This document shows positions 1-6,990 of a stretch of 64,000 bases of DNA, piece after piece; position 1 is the first letter of the stretch, and every line of letters begins with the position of its first letter. Made by a program: the position numbers and the translations under genes. The stretch is from JAWOLE01 sp963815655 (GTDB lineage: Bacteria; Acidobacteriota; Thermoanaerobaculia; UBA5066; Gp7-AA6). The notes beneath the pieces are model-generated. The model did not search any database. It was not told the origin of the DNA and saw nothing but the letters and a program-made list of their open reading frames with translations. Location of the stretch: contig CAWFHK010000001.1 in the NCBI GenBank assembly GCA_963815655.1, forward strand, positions 2,046,001 to 2,110,000, in the 5' to 3' direction.

Positions 1-1
1 G

Positions 2-340
2 TTGCGCAAAGGACACCACCTGACCCAGACGGAGCTGTCCGAGAAGATCGGGATCGCTCAGTCCGATCTCTCCCGGATGGAACAGGGAGAGTACAAGGTC
101 GGTCTCGACACGCTTTTCAAGATTCTCCACGTCTTCGACCTGAAGATGGGAGAGTTCTTCGGCGAAACGGAGAAAGCCGACGACGCGGAGGCCCGCGAGC
201 TCGTCGCCGAGTTTCTGGTTCTCTCGGACGAGGCGCAGCGCGAGGTGCGTGATTTCGTCCGTTTCAAGAAGTCGCAGCAGCAGGAAGAGAAGCCCGCGGC
301 GGACTCCTCCGGCGCGCCGAAAGAGGAAGAAACATCTTGA
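2..340 (+). CDS. XRE-family transcriptional regulator (5' end outside window)
   Basis: Cytoplasmic DNA-binding regulator with a helix-turn-helix of the Cro/C1 (XRE) type. The stretch LTQTELSEKIGIAQSDLSRM followed by EQGEYKVGLDTLFKIL is a classic XRE HTH and occupies roughly residues 7-50. The rest (to 112 aa) is acidic and low-complexity with no recognised ligand domain. XRE domains usually have about 10 more residues before this point, so the true start probably lies left of the window and the TTG at base 2 is only the edge of the open frame. The TPR gene starts 40 bp downstream on the same strand, so the two may be co-transcribed. Its target is unknown. Confidence 0.85.
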   Translation: MRKGHHLTQTELSEKIGIAQSDLSRMEQGEYKVGLDTLFKILHVFDLKMGEFFGETEKADDAEARELVAEFLVLSDEAQREVRDFVRFKKSQQQEEKPAADSSGAPKEEETS

Positions 341-380
341 GTTCCGCCCGCGAGCCCCTAGAATCGTGCAAGCGACTCTC

Positions 381-1283
381 ATGAGCGAACGCCGGAAACA
401 TTTGGAGTTTCTCCGCAAGACCGCCAGGGAGGCGATCTGGGCCGGGGACTACGAGCGCGCGCTGACGCTCTACGACGACGGGCTCTCGCTCGCCCGCTCC
501 TGGAAGGACCGCGATCTCGAGGACCTCTTCACCTGCAATCGCGCGACGACCTTGATCGAGATGGACCGCCAGGATTTCGATCTGTCGCGACTGAAGGAAA
601 TCCTGATGAGGAGCCCGTCGACCTACAACGGAGCGCTCGCCGGGTACGTCGCCGCCAACGCCCACGAGGCCCGGGGAGAGTACGGGCGCGCCCGCTTCTA
701 CGCTCAGGCGGCGTTGACGCGAAGCCGCGAGCTTGGACTCGAGGAGCTGACGGGGACGTCGCTCAATCTTCTGGCAAACCTGGAGCTTCACGAGGGACGA
801 TTCGAGTCGGCGCGCGATCTCTTCCAGGAGGCGGTCGAGCGATTGGAGTCGGAAGGCGAGAGCCTGTCGCGGCAGTCGGCCGTGGCCGCGGACAACCTGG
901 GCTACTGCCACATCGCCCTGGACAACATGGATCTCGGGCTTCCGCTGGTCCACCGGTCGCTTTCGGTGCTCGAGAGCCTGGGCGCCCGGCAGGCCATGGA
1001 TTATCCGGCGCTGGATCTCTGCTTCGCGCACGTGAAGATGAGCCGGCTGGACGAGGCGGAGAGCTGGGGAGTCCGCGCCCTCGGCCTCGGCAAGGAGTTC
1101 GGTCGCGAGGATGTCGTGAAGAACTCCCACTACCTGTTGGCCGAGACGTACTCGGAGATGGGGCGGACGTCGCGCGCGGACGAGCAGTACGAGGCGCTGG
1201 CGAGCTACTACCCGGACTTCCCGACCCTGAAGAATTACCTCCGCCAGATCAGCCTGATGGAAGTCATCAACTTGCGAGCATGA
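381..1283 (+). CDS. TPR-repeat protein
   Basis: A 300-residue, all-helical cytoplasmic protein made of tetratricopeptide-like repeats, for example around WAGDYERALTLYDDGLSLA, LEELTGTSLNLLANLELHEG and LAETYSEMGRTSRADEQYEA. Such proteins scaffold protein-protein contacts; no enzymatic domain is seen. An open frame extends back to 249, but the ATG at 381 is preferred because homology-like repeat structure begins there and the upstream part overlaps the XRE gene in another frame. Its end overlaps the next gene by ATGA, suggesting translational coupling. It may partner with the adjacent XRE regulator or the secreted protein, but this is inference. Confidence 0.8.
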   Translation: MSERRKHLEFLRKTAREAIWAGDYERALTLYDDGLSLARSWKDRDLEDLFTCNRATTLIEMDRQDFDLSRLKEILMRSPSTYNGALAGYVAANAHEARGEYGRARFYAQAALTRSRELGLEELTGTSLNLLANLELHEGRFESARDLFQEAVERLESEGESLSRQSAVAADNLGYCHIALDNMDLGLPLVHRSLSVLESLGARQAMDYPALDLCFAHVKMSRLDEAESWGVRALGLGKEFGREDVVKNSHYLLAETYSEMGRTSRADEQYEALASYYPDFPTLKNYLRQISLMEVINLRA

Positions 1284-2383
1284 TTCTGATGACGCGCCGC
1301 GTGTTCCGCTCTTTCCTGGCCACCGCAGCCTTCGCGCTGGCGGCCGGGGTGGCGCTCGCCTCCGGCAGCGCGTCTTCCACGGCGAGCCGGGAAGAGAAGT
1401 CCCTTCTCGCGTCCGACGGGACTCTCTACTCTGTCCGCTCGGGATACGCGTCGGACCTGGGACTCGTCGACGGCAGCGCGAGTGCAAACGACTATGTCGT
1501 GGCATGGAGCTTCCGCCGGCAGGATGGGAGCGTGGGCCAGGGCTTCGTTCCGGACACGGTCAGCCACAGCTTGAAGAGCGACCTCCAGCTGGCCTACGAC
1601 GATCCGACGGGGTCCCTCGTCCTTCTCTGGAAAGAAGACTTCACCATCTTGAACGTCCTGCGGCTCGGAATCTTCCGGGATGGCGTCTGGACGCTCGCCA
1701 ATCTCCTGCCGAACCTCGGTTTCGCGCACGCCTTCAACCCTGAGATGCTGCTTTCCCACCAGACGGTCAGCGTCCAGGACGCCGACGGCGCCTCCGTCTC
1801 CCACCTGCGCACGATCCTTTCGGTCATCTGGGTGGAGGAGGCGCAGTCCGTGCAGGCCCGCTATGCCCCGATCTTTCTGGACGAAATGTCCGACGCCAGC
1901 GATGTGAAGGTCTACGACCTGCCGGCGGCGGTTGGCGGCGGCGGAGGCCCGACCCTCTCCGGTGATCGGGCCCGGGGAGCCTACATGTTCCCGGCGCTGC
2001 AGCTCGAGGGAATCGGCGGGGCGATTCTCGCGAGCTTCGCCGATCTGGCCTCCGGAAAGCACTACGTTGTCCGCGTGACGTTCCCGAGCGAGCTCGGCAA
2101 GCCCGGGCCCGACAACGTGACGTGGCAGCGGCGGCGCATCCCGGTCGTCGGCGTCGCCTCCGAGGGCCCGATCTCCGACAGCGTTCCTTCAGGAATCGAC
2201 CGCGTGACGACGATGATCGGAGCGTCCTACCACCCGACGATCGTCTGGCGCACGGACGACTCGGTGGGCTTCAGCCGTTTCGACGGCTCGGCATGGTCGG
2301 TCGCCAGAACGATTCCGCTCGACAGTTCCATGACCTACGACCGCGCGCTGCGCCTCGTCCAGGAGATGGCCACCAGGAACTAG
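1280..2383 (+). CDS. Secreted protein of unknown function
   Basis: Not recognised. The 367-aa product begins with a good Sec signal peptide: basic MTRRVFR, a hydrophobic run, then an AxA-like site near ALASGSASS (about residues 25-30). Translation may start at the ATG at 1289 rather than 1280. The mature part is rich in beta-prone segments and has repeated W/D-containing phrases (VAWSFRRQDGSVG, LVLLWKEDFT, PTIVWRTDDSVGFSRFDGSA), which suggests a beta-propeller-like or BNR-like fold, but no family can be assigned. The start overlaps the TPR gene stop by ATGA. It is likely periplasmic or extracellular. Confidence 0.65.
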   Translation: MILMTRRVFRSFLATAAFALAAGVALASGSASSTASREEKSLLASDGTLYSVRSGYASDLGLVDGSASANDYVVAWSFRRQDGSVGQGFVPDTVSHSLKSDLQLAYDDPTGSLVLLWKEDFTILNVLRLGIFRDGVWTLANLLPNLGFAHAFNPEMLLSHQTVSVQDADGASVSHLRTILSVIWVEEAQSVQARYAPIFLDEMSDASDVKVYDLPAAVGGGGGPTLSGDRARGAYMFPALQLEGIGGAILASFADLASGKHYVVRVTFPSELGKPGPDNVTWQRRRIPVVGVASEGPISDSVPSGIDRVTTMIGASYHPTIVWRTDDSVGFSRFDGSAWSVARTIPLDSSMTYDRALRLVQEMATRN

Positions 2384-2401
2384 CCGACGCTCCGCGTCGG
2401 C
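2383..2401. terminator. Perfect 8-bp hairpin at a convergent gene end
   Basis: GCCGACGC, a 3-nt loop (TCC) and GCGTCGGC form a perfect stem that begins on the last base of the stop codon of the secreted-protein gene. No T-run follows, only GGTTTC from the adjacent repeat array, so this is a terminator-like hairpin, not a canonical intrinsic terminator. Confidence 0.5.
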
Positions 2402-2493
2402 GGTTTCAAGTTCCAGGTTCCAGGTTCCAGCCGGCCACTCGGGAGAGACACGTCTCCGGCCTCACGTGAAACTTGAAACTTGAAACCTGGAAC
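2402..2493. repeat. Inverted heptamer array, family A (copy 1)
   Basis: The left arm (2402-2430) is tandem 7-mers of type AGGTTTC/AAGTTCC/AGGTTCC. The right arm (2466-2493) is the complementary series GAAACTT/GAAACCT/GGAAC. Between them is a unique 35-nt loop. It fills the gap between two convergent genes. See the findings for the family as a whole. Confidence 0.85.
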
Positions 2494-2510
2494 GTGCCGC
2501 GCAGCGGCGC

Positions 2511-3521
2511 TCACAGACCCTTGGGCAGGTCCTTCCGCACCGGTTCATCGTAGAGAGAATCGAGAAGCGTCGCCGCATCGAGTCCCGCCGGCGTCACGGT
2601 CCTGGGGACGACGACGCGAATCGTGTAGATGTGGTCTCCGGTCTGGCCGGTCCGTGGGTTGCGCACCCCCTTCCCTCGAAGCCGCAGCTTCTGGCCGCGC
2701 GTGCCGGGCGGAATCCGGGCACGCAACGTCCCGTGGACCGTGGGCACATCGACCTCGGCCCCGGCATAGGCCTCCTTCACGGTGACGGGCACGATGCCGT
2801 GAATGTCGTCCCCGCGCCTTTCGAAGTAGGGATCGGGGGTCACGCGCACCGTGACGTAGAGATCTCCCGTCCCCCCTCCGCGCGATCCGGGCCTCCCCTT
2901 GCCCGGGACCCTCACGGTGCCGCCGTCCTCGGTTCCCTCGGGGATCTTGATGCGCACTGTCTCCACATCCCCGACCCGCCCGCGTCCCCGGCACACCGAG
3001 CACACCTCCCGACCGAGCCTTCCGGTTCCGTGGCAACGCGGGCATTCCTTTTCGCGCCGGAGAGAGAGGGAGGCCGTCCCGCCGAGCACCGCCTCTCGGA
3101 ACGGGATCTCGATGGTCCCTTGCGCGTCTTCCCCTTTCTCCGGTTCCGCCCGGCGCGCTTTCCCGCCGAAGAGATTGCCGAAGAGATCGCCCAGGTCGCC
3201 CCCCTCGAATTGGAATCCTTCAAAGGTGGTCCCCTGGAAGCCGCCTCCCGGCGCACCGCCGAAGCCCCCGGCGGAAGAGGGATCGAATCCCATCGACGGT
3301 CGCCCGGCGTGCCCGAACCGATCGTAGGCCCGGCGCTTCTCCGCGTCCCGCAGGACGTCGTACGCCTCCTGGACCTCCTGGAATCTCTTCTGCGCCGTCT
3401 TGTCGCCCGGGTTGACGTCGGGATGGAGTTTTCGAGCCAGGCGCCGATAGGCCTTCTTGATGTCGCTCTCGGAGGCCTCTTTCGATACCCCAAGGACTTC
3501 GTAGTAGTCCCGTTTTTTCAT
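2511..3521 (-). CDS. dnaJ: DnaJ-type Hsp40 co-chaperone with a shortened zinc finger
   Basis: Hsp40 that stimulates DnaK ATPase and delivers unfolded clients in the cytoplasm. The J-domain is residues 5-70 with the invariant HPD at 33-35. A Gly/Phe-rich linker spans about 75-120. There are only two zinc-coordinating pairs, C160-C163 and C174-C177 (CPRCHGTG, CSVCRGRG), instead of the four CxxCxGxG motifs of classic DnaJ. The C-terminal substrate-binding beta domains follow to residue 336. Length lies between CbpA and DnaJ. It is divergent from the Lrp-family gene, with which it shares a 109-bp regulatory gap. No dnaK or grpE is in the window. Confidence 0.9.
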   Translation of the reverse strand: MKKRDYYEVLGVSKEASESDIKKAYRRLARKLHPDVNPGDKTAQKRFQEVQEAYDVLRDAEKRRAYDRFGHAGRPSMGFDPSSAGGFGGAPGGGFQGTTFEGFQFEGGDLGDLFGNLFGGKARRAEPEKGEDAQGTIEIPFREAVLGGTASLSLRREKECPRCHGTGRLGREVCSVCRGRGRVGDVETVRIKIPEGTEDGGTVRVPGKGRPGSRGGGTGDLYVTVRVTPDPYFERRGDDIHGIVPVTVKEAYAGAEVDVPTVHGTLRARIPPGTRGQKLRLRGKGVRNPRTGQTGDHIYTIRVVVPRTVTPAGLDAATLLDSLYDEPVRKDLPKGL

Positions 3522-3558
3522 GCGTTTCCGTGATTATAGCGGCGCCGAAAATAAGCTA

Positions 3559-3589
3559 TTGACACTCCAAGGCGGTCTAATATTATTAG
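3559..3589 (+). promoter_or_regulatory. Sigma-70-type promoter with palindrome over the -10, upstream of the Lrp gene
   Basis: TTGACA at 3559-3564 and TATTAT at 3581-3586 are separated by 16 bp. The -10 lies inside a perfect 13-bp palindrome, CTAATA-T-TATTAG (3577-3589), which stands out as AT-rich in this GC-rich DNA. It lies between the divergent dnaJ and Lrp-type genes and would suit an autoregulatory operator. The promoter match is seen; the operator role is inference. Confidence 0.65.
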
Positions 3590-3630
3590 CCGCAAGCGAG
3601 CAGTCTTCTAATCTTATAAGGGCGACGGGG

Positions 3631-4107
3631 ATGAGCATCGACGATATCGATCTCCGGATTCTGGACATGCTCCAGCGCAACGGGAAGCTCTCGCAGGCGA
3701 AGATCGCCGGCGCGGTCGGTCTCACGACGCCATCGGTCAACGAGCGGATCAAGAAGATGGAGCGCCACGGAATGATCCGGGGCTTCGTCGCTCTGCTCGA
3801 TCACGAGAAGATGGGCTTTCCCCTGACTGCTTACGTGGATGTCGCGCTCGAGCACCCACGCTACGAAAGAGCATTCGTGGACGACCTGGAGAAACTTCTC
3901 GGCGTTCAGGAGTGCCATTACCTCGCCGGAGAATACGCGTATCGCCTGAAGGTGAAGGCCGTTTCCACGGCCGCTCTCGCCGACTTCCTTCAGCACCGCC
4001 TGATGACCATCAAGGGAGTGACTCGCGCCCGCGCGGAGATCTCCCTCTCCTCGAAAAAGGAATCCACCCTCCTCCCCCTCGCCGTCCCCCCCGAAGAAAA
4101 GAAATAG
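3631..4107 (+). CDS. Lrp/AsnC-family transcriptional regulator
   Basis: Small feast/famine regulator of 158 aa. An N-terminal winged HTH (about residues 3-60; DDIDLRILDMLQRNGKLSQA and TTPSVNERIKKMERHGMIRG) is followed by a C-terminal RAM/effector domain that normally binds amino acids and forms octamers. An open frame runs upstream to 3520, but ATG 3631 is chosen because Lrp proteins start just before the HTH and because a promoter with a palindrome lies at 3559-3589, inside the putative extension. Target genes are unknown; autoregulation and control of divergent dnaJ are plausible. Confidence 0.9.
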   Translation: MSIDDIDLRILDMLQRNGKLSQAKIAGAVGLTTPSVNERIKKMERHGMIRGFVALLDHEKMGFPLTAYVDVALEHPRYERAFVDDLEKLLGVQECHYLAGEYAYRLKVKAVSTAALADFLQHRLMTIKGVTRARAEISLSSKKESTLLPLAVPPEEKK

Positions 4108-4168
4108 TTTCAGGCAAGTTTCAAGAAACCAGAGCGTTCCTGGAACCTGAAACCTGGAACTTGAAACC
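4108..4168. repeat. Inverted heptamer array, family A (copy 2)
   Basis: The left arm begins at the first base after the Lrp-gene stop codon (4108-4130, TTTCAGG..AAGTTTC units). The right arm is 4136-4168 (GGAACCT/GAAACCT/GGAACTT/GAAACC). It sits at a convergent gene end. Confidence 0.8.
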
Positions 4169-4416
4169 TCGGCTCAAGGGAGGGCGTCCGCCCGGCTTTC
4201 GCCGGACGGATCGGCCTATCGGCCTTTTTGGCGGGAGCCTCTGCGTTAGAGAGGAGGGACTGCCGGGCCGCGCTTCAGCGCGGTCGGAGAGTGGGGATTT
4301 TGTTGGCAGGAGGCAAGCCAGTTGCTTTTCATAGCTTGCCTCCGGCAAGTGCAAACGATGTGCCACCGCGGAACACGGGTCCCCTTTGTCTCTGACCCGG
4401 GAAATCCGGTGCGGAA
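4169..4416. other. Non-coding remainder of a 309-bp convergent gap
   Basis: No convincing gene. It holds a perfect 10-bp inverted repeat, GGAGGCAAGC (4309-4318) and GCTTGCCTCC (4334-4343), with a 15-nt loop, and a GC-rich hairpin-prone stretch around 4186-4230 ending in CCTTTTTGG. These could be terminators or remnants of a mobile element. No promoter or RNA family was recognised. Confidence 0.4.
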
Positions 4417-5007
4417 CTAGAAGCGATAGGCGAATCCGGCGTTGGCCGTTACCAGAGAGCGGCCCGATGAAGAGCGAATGTTGTGGTACGTCAGGCGAAC
4501 CATGAGACTGAGGCGCGAAACGAGACGGACGCCTCCATCCACTCCCACATGCCACCCGAACACGGTCTCACGCGGGTCCCTGTAGTTCGCGACGGACGGG
4601 TCAACCGCATCGGGGCGAATCGTGTATCCACCCAATCCCGCGAAGAGCCCGGACGTGTATCCCCGCTCGACGAACTCGTAGGAGACTCCGATCGTGCCGT
4701 AGTCCACCTGGTTCGTCAGGTCCGGAAGGGTGATCGAAGGCGAGAAGAGTTCCGGCGTCACGACCCGACCCGCGTTGACGCCTTTCATTCGCAGCCTGCC
4801 GAGAGTCGCCCGAACGACGACCTTGTCCTGGACCTCGTAATCCACCCAGGCATTGAGGTCCCTGGGCTCGAACTCATCGATGTGAACCCGATCCGACACG
4901 TCGTTGACGAGTCCGATCGCGGCCCCCACGTTGATGCTCTGAGCCAGGGCCGGGGCGGCTGCGAGAAGGATCAGAAGGCCGAATCCGATTTTTCTCTGAG
5001 GGAACAC
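4417..5007 (-). CDS. Small outer-membrane beta-barrel protein
   Basis: About 196 aa with a Sec signal peptide (KIGFGLLILLAAAPALAQS, cleavage after ALAQ). Alternating beta-strand pattern and a C-terminal aromatic end (GFAYRF) are typical of 8-strand outer-membrane barrels of the OmpA/OmpW size class. An open frame reaches 5052, but GTG 5007 (second GTG of GTGTCTGTG) is preferred because GGAG lies just upstream at good spacing and the signal peptide follows at once. The alternative start is GTG 5013. Function is unknown: pore, adhesin or structural. Confidence 0.7.
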   Translation of the reverse strand: MFPQRKIGFGLLILLAAAPALAQSINVGAAIGLVNDVSDRVHIDEFEPRDLNAWVDYEVQDKVVVRATLGRLRMKGVNAGRVVTPELFSPSITLPDLTNQVDYGTIGVSYEFVERGYTSGLFAGLGGYTIRPDAVDPSVANYRDPRETVFGWHVGVDGGVRLVSRLSLMVRLTYHNIRSSSGRSLVTANAGFAYRF

Positions 5008-5150
5008 AGACACCTCCGGGACCAGTCTACGGCCACAGGTTTCGGGTTCCAAGGTCCGGGGATCGAGAACTCACCCGATACTCGAACCGCGCAACTCGAA
5101 ACACCCTTAGAATCGCCCTCTCCGATGCTTACGGACAGCCGGAGCGATTC

Positions 5151-5954
5151 GTGGAGGAGAATCTGAACCCGCTCATCCGCTCGGCCGCCAATTTCCTGTT
5201 CCCCTCGCTCTGCCTCGCCTGCCGCCGGGGCGCCGTCGAGCGCTTCTTGCGCGGCGGAGTCTGCGAGATCTGCTGGGAAACTCTGCCGATGCCGGAGGAG
5301 TCGCGTTGCGATATCTGCGACGAGCCGCTCCCTCCGCGCGAGCGAGTCGGCGAATCTCCGATTTTCCCATCCCTTTCGAATGTCGCTCGCTGCGGGCGTT
5401 GCCTGCTGTCGCCCCCCCCCTTCCGCAGCCTTCGCGCCGCTGCTCCCTACCGCGACTCGGCGCGCGCCATCCTCATCGCCTTCAAGTTTGGAGGCGCAGA
5501 CTATCTCGCCCCGTGCCTGGCGAGGATCATGGCGTCGCGCTTGGCCACTTCCGCGACTTGGGACGAAACGGCGGCCGTGCCCGCGACCTCCGGCGCTCGC
5601 CGACGGGGCGATCACGCCGCCGATCTTCTCGCGGCCGCCGTGGCGAAGCGCCTGGGAATCCCGCTGTCTCCGCGAAGGCTCGTCAAGATCCGTTCGACCG
5701 AACGCCAGAGCGGACTCCCCCTCGTGCGCCGCGCCCAGAATGTTCGCGGCGCCTTTCGCGCGCGCGCCGGAGCGCCGCGCCGCGTTCTCCTGGTGGACGA
5801 CGTGGCCACTTCCGGCGCGACCGCGAGGGAATGCGCTCGCCTCCTGCTCGCGGAGGGCGCGCGCGAAGTCGACGTCTGGTGTTTCGCGCGCGCCTCGCGC
5901 GACGACGCGCTCGCCGCGGACCTCCGCGGCAGGCCCCCCGCAAACCGCCGATGA
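5151..5954 (+). CDS. comF: ComF-family phosphoribosyltransferase-like protein
   Basis: ComF/GntX family protein, cytoplasmic and linked to DNA uptake in competent bacteria. The N-terminal part has several CxxC pairs (CLAC, CEIC, CDIC, CGRC within residues 21-85) forming a double zinc ribbon. The C-terminal half is a type I PRTase with the PRPP-binding motif VLLVDDVATSGAT (about residues 212-224). Start is GTG 5151. The stop overlaps the proline dehydrogenase start by ATGA. No other competence gene is nearby, so a role in transformation is unproven. Confidence 0.87.
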   Translation: MEENLNPLIRSAANFLFPSLCLACRRGAVERFLRGGVCEICWETLPMPEESRCDICDEPLPPRERVGESPIFPSLSNVARCGRCLLSPPPFRSLRAAAPYRDSARAILIAFKFGGADYLAPCLARIMASRLATSATWDETAAVPATSGARRRGDHAADLLAAAVAKRLGIPLSPRRLVKIRSTERQSGLPLVRRAQNVRGAFRARAGAPRRVLLVDDVATSGATARECARLLLAEGAREVDVWCFARASRDDALAADLRGRPPANRR

Positions 5955-6853
5955 AGCTTCTCAACGACCTCATCGTCAGGACTCTTCCGCTCGTCCCGAG
6001 CCGCCTGGTCCGCGGCGTCGCTTCGCGCTACGTCGCCGGAGAAACGCTCGACGACGCCGTCAGGACCGTCCGCCAGCTGAACTCCGAGGGATGCATGGCG
6101 ACTCTGGACGTGCTCGGCGAGGACGTCACGCGGATCGCCGAAACTGAGCCGACCGTCGCGGAATACGGCCGCGCCCTGCGGGCCATTGCCGAGCATGGGC
6201 TCGACTCGAACGTTTCCGTCAAGCTCACGGCCCTGGGCCTGAAGCTGGACCCGCGCCGGTGCCGTGAGCACTTCAACACGATCCGGGAAACGGCGCGCGC
6301 GCACGGCGATTTCGTGCGGATCGACATGGAAGATTCCTCGGTGACCGAGGAGACGATCCGCATCTTTCTCGAATCCCGGAAGCTCACCGACGACGTCGGG
6401 CTCGTTCTCCAGGCCTACCTGCGGCGCAGCCGCGACGACGCGCGGCGCGCCGCGGCCGTCGGAGCGAACGTCCGCGTCTGCAAGGGAATCTACGTCGAGC
6501 CGCCGGACATCGCGTACCAGGGGCGCGAAGAGATCCGGGACAACTTCATCGCGCTCGTCGATGACCTTTTCGAGGCGGGGTGCTACGTCGGGATCGCGAC
6601 GCACGATGAAGTCCTGGTGACGAGAGCGCTCGAAACCATCCGGCGGCGAGGCGTTCCCCGCGATCATTACGAGTTCCAGATGTTGCTGGGAGTGGCGGCG
6701 AACCTGCGCCGCGAGCTCGTTTCCTCAGGTCACCGCCTTCGCGTTTATGTGCCGTACGGACGTTCCTGGCGCGCGTATTCTCTGCGGCGCCTGAAGGAGA
6801 ATCCCGCGATCGCCGGGCATGTGCTGAAGGGTCTCCTGACCCGCGGCCGCTGA
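5951..6853 (+). CDS. Proline dehydrogenase
   Basis: FAD-dependent enzyme oxidising L-proline to 1-pyrroline-5-carboxylate, the first step of proline catabolism, usually at the inner membrane face. The 300-aa product is the monofunctional PRODH size. Diagnostic barrel motifs are NVSVKLTALG, RIDMEDS, EFQMLLGV and RVYVPYGRSW..RRLKENP near the C-terminus, which carries the substrate-carboxylate-binding arginines. The start ATG 5951 overlaps the comF stop. No P5C dehydrogenase is in the window. A longer open frame back to 5306 is a shadow of comF. Confidence 0.9.
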   Translation: MKLLNDLIVRTLPLVPSRLVRGVASRYVAGETLDDAVRTVRQLNSEGCMATLDVLGEDVTRIAETEPTVAEYGRALRAIAEHGLDSNVSVKLTALGLKLDPRRCREHFNTIRETARAHGDFVRIDMEDSSVTEETIRIFLESRKLTDDVGLVLQAYLRRSRDDARRAAAVGANVRVCKGIYVEPPDIAYQGREEIRDNFIALVDDLFEAGCYVGIATHDEVLVTRALETIRRRGVPRDHYEFQMLLGVAANLRRELVSSGHRLRVYVPYGRSWRAYSLRRLKENPAIAGHVLKGLLTRGR

Positions 6854-6936
6854 GGCCCGCCATTGGAACGCTGAAGCACGGGTAACTCCCTGGGTACACG
6901 CGGTTTTAGGCTCCCCGCTCAAATCTGCTCGAGGCA

Positions 6937-6966
6937 TTGGCAATTGACACCCGGGAGTCATATACT
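6937..6966 (+). promoter_or_regulatory. Candidate sigma-70 promoter for the large outer-membrane protein
   Basis: TTGGCA (6937-6942), an 18-bp spacer and TATACT (6961-6966) lie 25 bp before the ATG at 6991. A TTGACA at 6944-6949 is a better -35 in sequence but would leave only 11 bp. The gap from 6854 to 6990 holds nothing else recognisable. Confidence 0.45.
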
Positions 6967-6990
6967 TCCCCGGGGACACGGGTTCCTTCT

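Noticed and set aside
6944..6966. TTGACA (6944) with TATACT (6961) as the promoter
   Set aside because: The spacer would be only 11 bp. The overlapping TTGGCA at 6937 with an 18-bp spacer is more likely.
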